DNA of 64,000 nucleotides from Paenibacillus sp. PK3_47 (GTDB taxonomy: Bacteria > Bacillota > Bacilli > Paenibacillales > Paenibacillaceae): NCBI RefSeq assembly GCF_023520895.1, contig NZ_CP026029.1, positions 558,001 through 622,000 on the forward strand. The letters run 5' to 3'. The notes beneath the pieces are model-generated. The model did no database searches, was not told the DNA's origin, and saw only the letters and a list, made by a program, of their open reading frames with translations. The position numbers and the translations under genes were made by a program. Below are positions 63,883-64,000 of the stretch, piece after piece. Each line of letters begins with the position of its first letter. The first letter of the stretch is position 1.

Positions 63883-64000
63883 GTGATGATCTTTTCAATT
63901 ATGCAGCTGGCCGGCGGCCTTATTCTTTCACTTGGCTGGATTCCGCAGATTGTGCAGATTCTACGAACCCGGTCTGTCGCAGACTTAAGCCTGAAATCGT
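63883..64000 (+). CDS. PQ-loop/SemiSWEET-like transporter, N-terminal fragment
   Basis: The first 39 codons only; cut by the window end. Start is GTG at 63883 (or the next codon ATG), 7 bases after GAGGTG. A hydrophobic helix (AGGLILSLGWIPQIVQIL) carries the PQ motif followed by RTRSVADLSLKS, the classic PQ-loop pattern. SemiSWEETs are dimeric sugar transporters with a single PQ-loop unit; whether this one has one or two units cannot be seen. Confidence 0.7.
   Translation, partial: MMIFSIMQLAGGLILSLGWIPQIVQILRTRSVADLSLKS

Overview
This window looks like the chromosome of a spore-forming, facultatively anaerobic Gram-positive rod, most probably Paenibacillus. The evidence is the start of the spoIIIA operon, a spore photoproduct lyase, the Bacillus-type gene block mntR-yqhO-yqhP-yqhQ-yqhR-yqhT-efp-yqhV-spoIIIAA, T-box and cobalamin leader RNAs, Zur/Fnr/CsoR-type operators, strong GGAGG ribosome sites with frequent GTG/TTG starts, and secreted proteins with copper-amine-oxidase-type stalk domains. 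I see no phage, IS element, CRISPR array, rRNA or tRNA.

Region 1 (0-14 kb) is the yqh/spoIIIA neighbourhood. On the minus strand lie the first codons of spoIIIAC, then spoIIIAB, spoIIIAA and yqhV. A YitT-family gene, aspartokinase (with an internal in-frame second start) and a CsoR-type controlled copper-binding protein are inserted before efp and the Xaa-Pro peptidase. yqhR, yqhQ, yqhP, the patatin yqhO, a secreted GH10-like lipoprotein-free hydrolase, mntR and splB follow. Region 2 (14-24 kb) holds ccdA, the zinc uptake operon znuA-znuC-znuB behind two Zur boxes and interrupted by a 685-bp repeat island, metG behind a methionine T-box, yidD, zur and a large secreted stalk-domain protein. 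Region 3 (24-30 kb) is a sugar ABC transporter with a YesM/YesN-type two-component system.

Region 4 (30-48 kb) is an anaerobic-growth block: a broken HIT gene, pflA, pflB, adhE, an esterase, fnr, a large helicase with two membrane segments, nirC-nirD-nirB and the iron-sulfur repair gene ric. Fnr-type palindromes precede pflB (two in a perfect inverted repeat), adhE, fnr and nirB (two), and at pflB, adhE and nirB they sit about 41-42 bp before a start site implied by a good -10 box. This is a local Fnr regulon for mixed-acid fermentation and nitrite ammonification.

Region 5 (48-64 kb) is mixed: an unknown Cys-rich protein preceded by a 58-bp duplicated repeat, an HxlR regulator, an oxidoreductase, a VTT membrane protein, MsrAB, a DUF4349 lipoprotein, a tiny DUF1540 protein with a structured leader and a Fur-box promoter firing antisense to it, metE behind a cobalamin riboswitch and terminator, uppP, a DedA protein, a BceAB-type transporter, an old-yellow-enzyme/MarR pair and the start of a PQ-loop transporter.

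The most unusual items are: a pair of 185-bp, ungapped, nested inverted-repeat elements 51 kb apart (3.1 and 54.4 kb); the repeat island inside the znu operon; the Fur-box antisense promoter; the membrane-anchored helicase; and the HIT gene with an internal deletion whose two ends are both still readable.
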